Below, piece by piece: positions 9,850 through 20,737 of a stretch of 64,000 nt of DNA. Below the pieces are notes generated by a model. The model did no database searches. It saw only the letters and a program-made list of their open reading frames with translations, and was not told the origin of the DNA. Every line of letters begins with the position of its first letter. The first letter of the stretch is position 1. A program made the translations under genes and the position numbers. Origin of the DNA: Diatrype stigma (lineage: Eukaryota; Ascomycota; Sordariomycetes; Xylariales; Diatrypaceae); the NCBI GenBank assembly GCA_022225965.2, contig JAKJXP020000042.1:124001-188000 (forward strand), read 5' to 3'.

Positions 9850-12434
9850 TTAAGCGGAAAGGCCGCGCTTCTCGCTCTCGGTGAAGAAGATCACCATGCG
9901 CCAGAGCTTCTTGACGAGGGGCTCAGCCTCCTCATCCAGGGCCTATCAACTCAGTCAGTATATCTCAAAAATATCAGGCCGGCAGGTTTCACTCGGATGA
10001 GAATACATACCTCTGCCAGCTCTTCCACGAGTTCATCAGGTTTATTATGTTTCCGGAGATGTTCCTCCACCACCTCAATAAGCAATTGCTCTTGGACACC
10101 GAGATACTCGACCAACTTCTTCTCCACGAACGGCCGTAGCTTTTCCCGGATAACACTTTCGTCCAGATAATCCCACTTGACATCCCATGCCCAAAGACCC
10201 TGTTTTTCGCTAGGGATCTCCTGTGCCAATGCACGCACAGCTTGCTCGCGCTCCTCATCCGACATGCCCGCAGCCGTGGCCGGCTCGAACTTGATGGGGA
10301 CGAGCTGGCGTCTGGTGGTCGAATCTTCTTCTTCATCTTCGAGGAGACCTTCCACTTCGGCGATCGTCTTCCGCTGTGGGGCGCCACGTTGAGCCTGCGC
10401 CTTTTGTGCAGCGGCGGCCAAGGACAGCTTGAAGGGTTGTGGCGCAGCCATGCCGACTCTGCTAGGTTGCCGTTGCTCCATCTCCCGGGCCTGTCTCTCG
10501 AGGAACGAGTCGGCCATGCCTCTGGCCTGTTCGCGCTCGGCCTCTTCTTTCACCCGCTCTTGTTCTTCTGCCTGGCGGTCTATGTCATCCGCCGCGATCT
10601 CTCTTGCTCGGAACGCAGCACGGTTGCGCATCCAGAGACTCCGATCCGCATAATAGTCCCTACTCTTATGGGAGGTCTCCACGTCGTCGTCGAAGTTCTT
10701 GAGTTCCTGTATCATCTTCTCCCGAGCTTTCGCGAGCTGAGTTGCATCCGTATCATCACGTTCCCGCTCTCGCTCTAATGCGGCGGTACGTGACCTTTCT
10801 CGGTTCAACCAACGACGTTCGGCATCGAGATACAGCTTCTCTGCTTCAGCAGTCTGCTTAGCGATCCGACGCCGCTCTAGCTCATCGTCGCTAGCAGGGT
10901 CATCTTCGTCCTCGCGATGGTAAGCCAGATTACCATTAGAAGTGCCGCCGTTGATAAAGCTGATAGACCTGTTATAATCCTTGCCAAGTTCGGACTTCTG
11001 GCCTTTGGGGCCCGATGGCGCATTAGGAACACCGCGGGGGCCTAACGGAATGTTGTTCGCACTAGAGGGCGGCGGTGATGCTAGACGCGAAGGCCTAGGG
11101 GCACCGTTTCTTTGCCGTTCCATTGCCTCTAGTTCCTCCTCTCTCTTCAGTCGCTCCATATCACGCTTAATGCTTCGCTCCCTGAAGGCGGCAATCTCGG
11201 CAGCAACGGTCTCGCGCATCTCAGCCGGGATGTCGGCAAGCTCGTCGTCCTGTGCCAAGGGGATATTAACCACCTCGACGTTCTCTCCGTTTTGTCCTGA
11301 CGCGTCCCCCATGGCCACGTCGCCCTCGGCATCCGTCTTCGACTGTAGAGGGGGGTAGAAGAAGTTCTTGATGATTTGCTTCAACGCACCTCTTGCAGCT
11401 TCCAGTCTAGCCTCTGCGGCCTGTTCGTCGCCCCTGTCTTCCTTGTATGCATCGATATACTTGGCCGAGTTGTCGTCAAGTCGAAATTGCAGGGTGCCCT
11501 TTTCGAAGTCGTCAAAGGTATCATCCTCCTTCGCCGTGCCCTCCGAAGGGGTCTGTTTTTTAGAGGGTACTTGGATGTCTTTGAAGAGCTCGGAGGCGAC
11601 CCAGAGTGACTCGGCATCCTCGAACTGCGCAAAGCCAAAGGCTAGCTCTTTTCCAGCAGCATCTGTAGCACGATCCCAGCGTCTTAACTTGCCTGCTGTA
11701 CCAAGAATCTTCTCCATGCCCTCGTTGCCACCGATTCCACCCGTGATGCCGCGTACGAATATGGTGCGTATGATCTCGTCTCTGGTTGGAGGAATCAGGG
11801 CCTGCATGTTGTCTCGAACAGCCTGTCGCGCTTGGTCGACGCTCCGATCCATGCCTATACCTCCTCGGGGGCCGACAGAATTAGAAGCCTCGCTGTCTTT
11901 TCGACCTGGGCCACCTGGGGTAGCAGGTTTGCCAGAAGTTGTGCCTAGACGAATTACGGGGGCGTTGAAGTTGATGTTGGGCATGTTCGGAGGTGCCTGG
12001 AAGTTGGAAGGCAGCCCGCTAGGTCGATTAGCTTGAGTGATGCTTGGCTGATGAACGCCAGGTGGTGGCGCCATTCCTGGGGCTGACATGCCTGGTGGAG
12101 GTCCTAGATCGCAGGATTAGAACTTGGTATGTCACAGACTTGATATGCCAGAGGCACATTGGATGAGCAAGGGCCGCTTACCTAGACCAGGAGGAGGCGT
12201 GATACCTGGCGGCCCATTGGCGCCAGGATAGGCACCATAGACAGGAGGCGGGCCGAAGCCAGGCACTGTATGCGACAATTAGTATGCGATTCAATTGACA
12301 TTTTATATATGGTGACGCGACTCGAATCTGAAGCTACAGCAAGCTGGTAGGCAATGGGTAGACTCGTTCTTTCTTTGAGAAGGATGGCATGGCATGATAA
12401 ATGACCTACCTCCGGCGTAAGGATTATATGCCAT
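9850..12434 (-). CDS. RBM25/Snu71-type splicing factor (RRM + PWI)
   Basis: Four exons, 12434-12410, 12265-12182, 12103-10011 and 9942-9850, encode 764 residues. The order is: a Pro/Gly-rich N terminus (residues 1-70), an RRM-like segment (~130-210, with IRTIFVRGITGGIGG as RNP2-like strand and LAFGFAQFED as RNP1-like strand), a long charged region of Glu/Arg coiled coil (~320-580), and a C-terminal PWI domain (~650-764, with KQGLWAWDVKWDYLD and KLRPFVEKKLVEYLG). RBM25 and yeast Snu71 have this architecture and act with the U1 snRNP in 5' splice-site recognition, so a nuclear splicing role is expected. The last exon encodes only 30 residues and completes the PWI helix bundle, ending in a Ser-Ala. 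The start is set by a tiny first exon encoding MAYNPYAG. Promoter shared divergently with the MRP21 gene. Confidence 0.92.
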
Positions 12435-13255
12435 TGTTATTAGTTGGTTGCTCCGTTCCTAGAAATGCTAATTAAACATAGAAGATATGTATCCGGCCGA
12501 GCGATATTCCAGTATTCCGGTGTATTCCGATGTCTTCGCGATGTTGATATGCCTATGCTCGTTCGACGCGTGGCGGGATCGTAAATGCAAGCAAGGCTGG
12601 ACTTGGGTGGACTGCAGTGGACGAGCTGGAGATGTTGAATGAATGTCGTGTCGGTCGTTGCTGGTTCGGTGTCGGTGGTCCACTTTGACTGAAAAATGCA
12701 GTAACGCCGAAGTAACAACAGCCTTGCCAAGTTCGATGTTGTTATTGGATTACCTAGCTGAATACTTTGCGACTCGATGAATATCAATGCAGTAATAGAG
12801 GCTATGCAACTCAGCTAGCTAACTAGGTCGCTTGTGGGATGTCATCACGACTGCCACGCTGCCACGATAAGGAAATTTCTTAGCGGCAAGGGCGGTGGGT
12901 CCAACACCCGCAGCCCGATAAGACCGTCCGATAAGACCGGAAGCGCATTCATTAGGTACTATGTAGTAGGTACGATGGATATCATTACGATGGATACTTA
13001 CTGCACTCGGATGCACCTTCCACCAGGGCAGTGAGTGATCCAGGACCTACTGCAAGCTGCCGCCGACTCGCCTCGATACCTCCCCCGCCTTGTTCTCTAG
13101 CCGGGCCTGCCTCCTGCCTCCTGCCTTTGAGAACCAAGTGTCTGCATCTGATTGTCACGGTATAGGCAAGAGGCTAATCTGCCTCGGTCCCTCCAAAATG
13201 TACACCCCTCACCATTTACTAGAGATTTACTATTGCCCACCTAGGTGCTTAGAGA
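12435..13255. other. Divergent promoter region, RBM25-like / MRP21
   Basis: About 0.8 kb separates two divergently transcribed genes for nuclear RNA splicing and mitochondrial translation. No gene is seen. It should hold both promoters and leaders. Confidence 0.55.
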
Positions 13256-13890
13256 ATGGCCCAAGCTGATAGAACCGTCAATCGTATAGGCCATCCGAAC
13301 TGGGCCGGGTTGCCGCCCATGCCGCTCTTCGAACGAGCTCGCTGCTCCGGCCTTCGGCTCCGAGGATACAGTTCGCTTCCAAAACCGCCACCGCAGCATG
13401 CCAGAGACGACTGTTGCCTATCCAGCAGCACCAATGCTATGCAGGCCCCCCCAGCTTCTGGTCGAGTCTCGGGAGAGAACGGCAGGCGTCCGAACTCGAA
13501 ACGGAGGTCAAGAAGCCCCAGATGGACCGATACTACGAGGACGACGTAGTACAGGACATAGACCTCGAGATCGCCGACCTGGGGCGGAAGAGCGAGCCCG
13601 ACACGACGACGATCGTCGAGATGCCCCCCAAGCCGACCGTACGGCTGGTGCCCCGGCTCGGCCGTACCGTCCAGGTTTCCAGGAACGTCGACGTGGCTCG
13701 GAGTTTCAAGCTGCTGGGTGTGCAGATGACCCAGAACAAAGTCCGGTCGGACTTCCAGCGCCAGAAATTCCACGAGAGACCGGGTTTGAAGAGGAAGAGG
13801 CTCCACAGCGAGCGCTGGCAGCGCAGGTTCAAGTTGGGCTTCAAGGAGACGGTCAACAGGGTCAAAGAGTTGGCGAAGCAGGGTTGGTAG
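13256..13890 (+). CDS. MRP21: Mitochondrial small-ribosomal-subunit protein bS21m
   Basis: The C-terminal ~75 residues (13640-13890) are a clear bS21 domain: GRTVQVSRNVDVARSF, then HERPGLKRKRLHSERWQRRF and a final VKELAKQGW. This protein is part of the mitoribosomal small subunit. The N terminus is uncertain. The bS21 frame is open from a Met at 13414, but a presequence-like stretch (RARCSGLRLRGYSSLPKP, Arg-rich, with RGYSS like a processing site) lies in a different frame starting at Met 13256. A 56-nt intron 13466-13521 (GTCTCG donor, CCAG acceptor) would join them in phase, but the donor is poor. The alternative is a start at 13414, or a frameshift. The product is sure, the first exon is not. 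Confidence 0.8.
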
Positions 13891-15072
13891 TTGTTGACGG
13901 GGTGTACACAACCAGGGCTAGGCAAGACAGCATGACATCTGCACCGTCCTGTTGTGAAGATAGAGCTCAATTGTACAATATATGCTACACGAACGTGCGG
14001 CTTGTATAACTTTATCCATCCTTTGCATAGTGACGCTATCCGGGGCTATGTCCCGGGCAGAGCTCCAGATCGGCTACCTTGATAAAAAGCAGCTCTTTCT
14101 AGGCATATAAGGGAAGTCCAAATGCCGGATTTTACAATAGAACTTCCAGGGTAGTTACGAGTACTAGCTATCATGCGCAGCCCTACCCAATCCTCCCAAA
14201 AACCGATGGCCCCCAATACTCGTAGGGGGCTCATCAGCGTTTTATAATGACGAGAGTGTTACATGGGCGTGACATTGCCCACATTTAGCTTTTATGGATC
14301 AATGCGATTGATTGGACGGTCATGACCTACGATTGAGCGTCGACAAGAAATCCTAAGATTATCCATTCATCCTCAAATCCGCAGGTTCAAGCAGGGAAAG
14401 GGGTCGTTCGACTACATTGCCGTGCTCAGCGACATACATCACTAAGGCAGGAATCGGCTTTGTGTCTTCATCCATGGCCATCAACAAGTAGAGTCAAACC
14501 CATGTAGCGGGTGTATTCGAGCTCTGAGACCACCGAGAGACTATATCACATTATTCCGGCTCTAGATGCCTCCAACTTCGGGAATGGGACCATACGTTAA
14601 CACATCAAATCCCGTAGTAAGATGGATGTCCAAGGGGGTAGTGTAAGTCAGCAGGCCAACATAACATATAAACACACTGCAATCCCTCGTTGAAGTACTA
14701 CTTAATTTCCGTTCATAACGTACATTGTGAATACAATAGCCTATATGGACAACGAGGAAGTTTGCAAACCTGCCGAGTCAATTCTATACCATGTTGACTC
14801 ACCGTATAGTGTCGATTTCCAACCTGTTAGAGATAGATATACAATACATGCTTGCCCGTTTCCTTGTTCCTTTATTCCCATCGATACCAATTTTTATAAC
14901 ATGCATCCTGTCCCTCCCATTGCCTCCTATGCCATCTCATAGGAAAGCCCGTTTTTACGGTTTTTCGACCACCTTGGTAGTTAACCTACTAATACTAAGA
15001 ACAAACAACTAACAAGAACGTCAAGTAATCCCCCAGCTAACCAGTCAGTCACTGACCCATCCACCCACTCCT
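13891..15072. other. Intergenic, convergent 3' ends
   Basis: About 1.2 kb lies between the convergent MRP21 and alpha/beta hydrolase genes. Only short AT-containing open frames are present, none family-like. No gene or repeat is seen. Confidence 0.55.
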
Positions 15073-16413
15073 TCACTCAATGGTCTGCTCTCCAACTTTC
15101 CCACCGTTCTCGATCTGCTGCTGTTGCTGCTTCTTCCGCTCCTGCTCCTGCTCCTGCAGGGTCTGACTAGCCCTATCACCTTCACGCGTACCCGCGTTTG
15201 CCGCCCGATCACCCGCACTACCCCCCGCATCAGCTACCGCGCCCGTCGTCGCCGGAATACCCAGGATCCGCCGCATCCACGCCAGCCTCGTGCTCTTGGC
15301 CAAGACCGACACGGCCGCCTCGGGGGCGATGCGATCGAAGGCGTGCGGTCCGCCGGGCCAGGCGTGGAACTCGGCCGCGACGCCGCCGGCCCACAGCTTG
15401 CTCGCGAAGGCGGCGGCGTCGTCGCGGAACGGGTCGGCCGTGCCGCAGTCGACGTACGTGGGCGGCAGGCCCGAGAGGTCCGCCGCCCGCGCCGGCGCCT
15501 CGTACGCGCTTACCACTGCTTCTTCTCCTCCTTCTTCTTGTCCTTCCACCAACTCCGTGATGGTCGTTGTGGTGGTAGCGGTCGTTTTCGCCTTGCTACT
15601 GGTGGTGGTGGTGGTGGTGGTGGTGGTAGTCCCCGCGCGCTCGCCCAGCAGACACCGCCACGCCATGCGGTTGATCGTCGAGTTGTACATGGGCCCCGTG
15701 ACGTACTGCTGGGCGGAGACGGAGGTGTTCCGGTCGTCGAGCATGGGGGCCTTCAGGAAGAGGCCGCAGAGCTTGGGCAGGGGGGTCCCATCTCCGCCTC
15801 CGTTTCCCTTTCCGTCCCGATCCCTGACCATGAGGGCGACGGCCGCCGCGAGCCCGCCGCCGGCGGAAACGCCGTACAGGATGATCCTGGCCGCGTCGAT
15901 GCCGAGCGACGACGGGTTCTGGCGGACCCAGCGCAGCGCGGCGTAGCAGTCCTCGGCCGGGCCCGTGCCGGGGTTCTCCGGCGCCAGCCCGTACTCGACG
16001 CTGACGGTGGTCGCGCCCAGCTCGGCGGCCCAGACGACGCTGGTGTCGAGGCCGGCGTGGCGGTTCGAACGTACCATCGCGCCGCCGTGGACATAGAAAA
16101 TACAAGGCCTGTTGTTGCTATTGCTTATGTTCCGGTCTGCTGCTGCTGCCGCCGGCCGCACCACCGTGAGCGTGAGTTTGTTGTTGCGGGGGCCCGGGAC
16201 GACCAGGTCCTCGCAGGTCACTCTCCTGTCCCGGAGGAGAGCCTCGGTTCTGGGACTCTCCCTTTTTAAGGCTTCTTCCCGGAGCCGCTCCAAGTCGAAC
16301 GACTCTTCGAACGACTCATACTGCTCAGTAGCAGCTGCTGCTGCTGCCTGGACGATGGGCTCTATCTCGGGGTCATATGGAGGGCGAGGAAGACGGTCAG
16401 CGACTCGTGCCAT
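15073..16413 (-). CDS. Alpha/beta hydrolase fold-3 (HSL-type) esterase-like protein
   Basis: A single exon of 446 residues. CIFYVHGGAMV carries the oxyanion His-Gly-Gly, here HGGA rather than the usual HGGG. GVSAGGG is the nucleophile elbow with the catalytic Ser. VDCGTADPFRDDAA supplies the acid and GGPHAFD the catalytic His. This is the hormone-sensitive-lipase (fold-3) branch, acting on short-chain esters or lactones. No signal peptide is visible, so the enzyme is probably cytosolic. Odd: a Thr-rich run encoded by a GGT/GTG microsatellite sits between the GVSAGGG and acid motifs, followed by an acidic EEGGEE loop, and the C-terminal ~70 residues are Gln/Ala/Gly-rich and look disordered. 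The substrate is unknown. Confidence 0.88.
   Translation of the reverse strand: MARVADRLPRPPYDPEIEPIVQAAAAAATEQYESFEESFDLERLREEALKRESPRTEALLRDRRVTCEDLVVPGPRNNKLTLTVVRPAAAAADRNISNSNNRPCIFYVHGGAMVRSNRHAGLDTSVVWAAELGATTVSVEYGLAPENPGTGPAEDCYAALRWVRQNPSSLGIDAARIILYGVSAGGGLAAAVALMVRDRDGKGNGGGDGTPLPKLCGLFLKAPMLDDRNTSVSAQQYVTGPMYNSTINRMAWRCLLGERAGTTTTTTTTTTSSKAKTTATTTTTITELVEGQEEGGEEAVVSAYEAPARAADLSGLPPTYVDCGTADPFRDDAAAFASKLWAGGVAAEFHAWPGGPHAFDRIAPEAAVSVLAKSTRLAWMRRILGIPATTGAVADAGGSAGDRAANAGTREGDRASQTLQEQEQERKKQQQQQIENGGKVGEQTIE
15601..15627. repeat. (GGT)9 microsatellite inside the hydrolase gene
   Basis: Nine perfect GGT units on the plus strand encode a poly-Thr run on the minus strand. It is in frame, so unit gain or loss would change the loop length without breaking the gene. 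Confidence 0.9.
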
Positions 16414-17415
16414 GTTATACAGACTATACAGACTTAGGATTCTTTGTTGTTTTTTCTAGTAAGAAAGGAGTACACAAATTCCCAGTACGAGGGCGGCGAG
16501 CCTATGTTTATGACCAAGAAGCAAGCGGTGACAGGGAAAGCCTCAACGAGCCAACCAAGAGTTCATGAGCCTACTATAGTGGGCCGAAGCTTGCGTGATG
16601 AGGCGTCTAGACGAGCCCGGACCTGGTGCTGAGTCGCGATTTTATATATTATAGGCCCTCCTTTTTGCATGACTGGAGAAGTGGCTTGTGGAGGAGGGTC
16701 TAGAGGGGGACCTATCAAAGGCCGCCCGTAAGCCATTGGGGCGATCTGGGTAGATCCGAATCCAGCCAGGCGAGCAACGGCCACGGCCAATCAGACCAGC
16801 ATGTCCAGAGGTAGAGGGTGCGCCCGTTGACCTGGTTTAGTCAAAACGGAAGCGCCTCTAAACCCCGCTTTACGATCATCTGGGCCGCTGGGGAGGGGGG
16901 GAGGGAGAGATTCTCCGGCTGCCGCAGCGAAGCGCGCAAGCGAGTGCTGACATTGACCATACGGATCCCTTGCGTGCCTACGACGATCACTGCATGGCTG
17001 CTCGGGTCTTGCGGTTGGCAGGTCTAGACCCTCTTCGCAATACACCACAGTTTCACAGTTGTGAAACCAGCTGCCATTTTAGTATATAGTGGATGTGATG
17101 CCTGAGGGGAAATCGGAACTTGGCTGCGAGCGGTGCCTCCGCGATGAGTCCTACGATGGTTTCCAGCGGCTCGGATGGCTCCAAACATGATCGTCGGGTA
17201 GATTTCGGGCTTCGGGCTGGACATTCCACTAACTGTATAACCTCGTCCATGAATATTGATCGCCACCAAAAAATTCAATCCAAAGGCCCGCTAGATGCCT
17301 AAACAATGTTGCATTCCCCAATCATCATTGTCATTGATACCTAACGTTACTTAAGCTTTCGATCTCCCTCCCATCCTCAGCTCTCTTCCATATAGGTAGC
17401 AACCCCAAGGTGAAA
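16414..17415. other. Divergent promoter region
   Basis: One kilobase separates the divergent hydrolase and YwbE-domain genes. Short open frames on both strands look like noise. No gene is seen. Confidence 0.55.
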
Positions 17416-18027
17416 ATGGCTACACGTCATACGGTTCCCAGGACGACCGAGGTCATTCCCGGTGCATCCGTTAGCATCGTCCTGAAGGCCGACCAGGGCA
17501 CCGGCCGTCAAGTGCAAGGAACGGTGCGCGATGTTCTCACACGCGGGGATCACCACCGGGGCATCAAAGTCCGTTTGACAGACGGTCGCATCGGACGGGT
17601 GCAGGGTCTGGCCCCCTCCTCCAGGGGCTCCGATGCCACTGCTGCGTACTCCGACGGAAGCTCTAATTCGCCTGCTCAGGGCGAATTGGCAGCTTCGACG
17701 ACCCTCGTCAGCGGACCGGCTCCCGAAAGACGCGGGCAACATCCGCGCTATCGGGATGTCCGTCTAGACGATGATTTAGCCCTCCCGCCTGAGCAGATTG
17801 ACCTAGGCGCTTACATAGTGCCCCCTAAGCGTAAAGGCAAGGGGAAGAAAAAGGCAAATGCGGCTGCACAGCCAGCAGATCCAGCCGACGACGGTCACGA
17901 TCTTGCTAGTAACAGCTCTAGTGTGGCAGCTGGTCCTGCATCAACTACCGCCACCTGCCCGGTCTGCAATGCCTTTGAGGGCGACGAGGCCGCTGTAGCC
18001 CATCATGTCACCGAACACTTTGAGTGA
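17416..18027 (+). CDS. YwbE-family (DUF2196) protein with C-terminal UBZ-like zinc finger
   Basis: A single exon of 203 residues; the start is the ATG at 17416 (an upstream in-frame GTG at 17410 is not used in eukaryotes). Residues ~12-68 match the small bacterial YwbE fold: IPGASVSIVLKADQGTGR, GTVRDVLTRGDHHRGIKV and LTDGRIGRVQ. The middle is Ser/Ala-rich with a basic stretch (KRKGKGKKK). Residues ~180-203 have CPVC, then 11 residues, then HHVTEH, a C2H2 pattern close to Rad18-type UBZ fingers that bind ubiquitin. The bacterial family has no settled role; a DNA- or RNA-related, ubiquitin-sensing function is only a guess. Lies 370 bp upstream of the oxidoreductase in the same direction. Confidence 0.82.
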   Translation: MATRHTVPRTTEVIPGASVSIVLKADQGTGRQVQGTVRDVLTRGDHHRGIKVRLTDGRIGRVQGLAPSSRGSDATAAYSDGSSNSPAQGELAASTTLVSGPAPERRGQHPRYRDVRLDDDLALPPEQIDLGAYIVPPKRKGKGKKKANAAAQPADPADDGHDLASNSSSVAAGPASTTATCPVCNAFEGDEAAVAHHVTEHFE

Positions 18028-18396
18028 TAGTTCTGTCTTCAGCCATTGCACTCGTAACAGTGGCAGAAACACAGGCCATGAAACCATCGCTGTTCGTTCT
18101 ATAGCAACCCGGCAAAACAGATAGCAGATGTGAAGGTTTAACTGTTAGGTATATTTCATTGACATCATACGATGGATAAATATGGCTATAGCCTAGTACG
18201 TCAGTGCCATCAAGGTATTCCGAGCGGCCATCAAGGTCCTTCCAAGTGACCTTGGTCATAACCTTGAGGACATAGACTAGGCACCCGAGTGGCATGAAGA
18301 TCCCTGGAACGACAATTCGCAACACAATTCACAACTCTATTCAAATTTCACTACATTATCTTTCCCATACCAACCATCCCGATACCACCAAGAAAA
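18028..18396. other. Intergenic, tandem genes
   Basis: About 0.37 kb between two plus-strand genes. No small gene is seen. It should contain the promoter of the oxidoreductase. Confidence 0.55.
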
Positions 18397-20111
18397 ATGG
18401 CGTCCACGGAAGAGAACGGAATCCATGTTCACGATGTGATCATCGTAGGTGGTGGGCCTTGCGGCTTAGGTGTAGCTGCACGGCTCTGCGAGGCCTTCCC
18501 AGCCGCCAACTTCACGGACGAGGAGCATCAGAGGTACCATTGGATCCGAAGCCACCGGGCTCGGGCGAGCGTGAAGAACTACAAGACTGGCTCAGAGACG
18601 CGACGAAGATCGGCGGCTGCCGCGTCGCTTGGCAACGGCAGCCCGGACATGCTGGTGCTCGACGCCGAGGGCGACCGGTTCATGGCAAGATGGGATCGGC
18701 TCTTCAAGACGTTCGACATCCCTCATCTTCGCAGCCCGATGTTCTTCCACATCGATCCCCTCGACCGGGATGGACTCCTGGCGTATACGCACTTCAACGA
18801 GAGAATAGGAGAGCTCAGGGAGATTCGCGGCTGTGTTGGGAAGGAAGTGAGCAAGCACAGGAAGAAGAAGGAGAGAGCAAGAAACCAGTAAGGTCCCTTT
18901 ATATAGGTATGCCTTCTGAAGCAATGTTGCTAATACAGCGTAGACCCAAAGGGGAGCCGACCGTCGATCATCGGGAGCACAACGACTATTTTGTCCCTTC
19001 CACGCCCCTCTTCGCCTCACACTGCGGCTGTCTCGTCGATCGATACGACTTGCAAGGCGACATCGTTCGTCAGGAGCAAGTCGAGGATATCAAATATGGC
19101 TACCTTGATGCATACTCCCAAACCGACAAGATATTCACCGTGAAGAGCAACAAGTCAACCCACCATGCCAAGATCGTTGTCCTAGCCATCGGGGGAAACT
19201 CGCCGTATATACCAGGCCTGAAGCCGCTCGAGCAGACGGAAGGTGCCACACACGCAATGATGATCAAGGACCTCCCTCCCCGGTACGTCCGGGACCGCAT
19301 CTCTGCGAAGGCACCTACGCATGTCCTCGTAGTCGGAGGGGGCTTGACCTCGGCGCAGCTGGCCGACGTGGCGATCCGCCGGGGAGTCCGGTCCGTCACG
19401 CTCATCATGCGGGGCCCCCTGAAGATCAAGGCGTTCGACATCGGCCTAGAATGGGTCGGGAAGTTCCGGAACTTCGAGCAGGCCGCGTTCTACTCGTCCG
19501 ACACGGACGAGGAGCGCTGGGAGAAGTACATGCAGGCCCGGAACGGAGGCAGCATCACGGCGCCGTACAAGAAGGTCCTCGACGGCCATATCGCGTCGGG
19601 TCGGTTGAACCTGCGCCTGCACACCACAATCGCGCACAAGGAGTGGGATCCGGAGCGCAAGGTGTGGTCGGTCCAACTGGAGTCGGGAAGCGGCGAGGGC
19701 GGCGGTGGTGAGGACAGCTCGCAGACGCAGAAGCAGGAGACGACGCTCCCGCCGATCGACCACATCTACTTCGCGACGGGGGTGGGGAGCGACTTCGAGC
19801 AGCTGCCCTGCCTGCAGTCGATGCAGGCGCAGTATCCCGTGGCCAGCTGCAACGGCTTCCCGTGCATCACCGAGAACATGGCCTGGCGGGACGACGTGCC
19901 GCTCTTCGTGAACGGCCGGTTCGCGGCCCTGCAGCTCGGCCCCGGGGCGCCCAACCTGATCGGTGCGAGACAGGGCGCGGATCGGATCGCTTGGTCCATC
20001 CAGGATGTTCTGGGCACGAAGGAGGACCGCAGCGGCGATGTCTCCCGCGAGAATAAGTTCAATTATGTCACGGGTCGGGGCAGTCGTTTTGATGCGCTGG
20101 CTGAGGTTTGA
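18397..20111 (+). CDS. FAD/NAD(P)-dependent oxidoreductase (N-hydroxylating monooxygenase-like)
   Basis: Two exons, 18397-18887 and 18944-20111, encode 552 residues. The 56-nt intron has GTAAGG, a TGCTAAT branch site and a TAG acceptor; the phase fits only the TAG, not the preceding CAG. Residues ~13-25 carry an FAD dinucleotide motif (VIIVGGGPCGLG), residues ~285-300 a second NAD(P) motif (VLVVGGGLTSAQ), and an ATGVGSDFEQLP motif comes near residue 460, the order typical of flavin monooxygenases of the L-lysine/L-ornithine hydroxylase type and of OSGIN-like proteins. No siderophore synthetase gene lies nearby, so a siderophore role is not supported. The C-terminal tail (NKFNYVTGRGSRF) looks conserved-like but I cannot assign it. 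Substrate unknown. Confidence 0.85.
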
Positions 20112-20640
20112 GTTTTTTGCGTTACGATGCTTTCTAGGTAGCTACTAGCTTACACAAAGATAGGTACTTGAGATGGACTGGGTAAGATCAAGATGGACTT
20201 CAAGTTACTGAAAATGCTTATCAACCACGCCCATTGCAACTAGACACTCTCATGGGTATCATCAGGGGCTAGGTAATCACCTAGTCAGGACGTATGAAGT
20301 ACATAGATAGCTTGATGCCAGGTTTTATAGCAGGATGAGTAGCAGGATGGGGTAGCTTGAGTAGGTAGCTTGCACGAATGCACGAATGCACGAAGAATCA
20401 GAGTTGCCCTCCAAGTAACGTTCTTTCTGTCTAAGTATCATCAGCGTTCTATCAGTGTCTATCAGTGTCTATCACGCTATATACCTATAGCGTTATCAAG
20501 ATCCATCCAGAAACTCGTCTTAGGTAAACGGAGAGAACATGATGAAAAAAGTATCTAACTGAACGAAAAGAACCAACTAACGAAGCGAAGGCTAAACGAA
20601 TGCTGCTGGCCAGGGGGCAGGGGGCTGGCAATAAGACGTA
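20112..20640. other. Intergenic before the DNA transposon
   Basis: It holds the 3' flank of the oxidoreductase. It contains two short tandem repeats: three CACGAATG-like units at about 20374-20398 and TATCAGTGTC-like units at about 20450-20476. It ends with the TA target dinucleotide at 20639-20640. Confidence 0.55.
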
Positions 20641-20737
20641 CTCGTCAGGGCTCTAAACGCCTCCTGGCCCACAATTTGACCGCTTCGCTATTATAATCAG
20701 GGATTACCTAAATGTCCTGCAAAAACTAAATGTCCTG
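20641..20737 (+). repeat. Left terminal inverted repeat
   Basis: It begins CTCGTCAGGGCTCTAAACGC. Against the right copy it differs at 11 of 97 positions, and every difference is a transition with the left copy holding the C or G. This end is therefore the better preserved and closer to the ancestral sequence. Confidence 0.92.

Noticed and set aside
18888..18943. CAG acceptor at 18938 for the oxidoreductase intron
   Set aside because: The phase is wrong; the TAG at 18941-18943 keeps the frame of the downstream conserved sequence.
18397..20111. Siderophore biosynthesis locus around the oxidoreductase
   Set aside because: No NRPS, acyltransferase or transporter gene typical of such clusters lies within the window.
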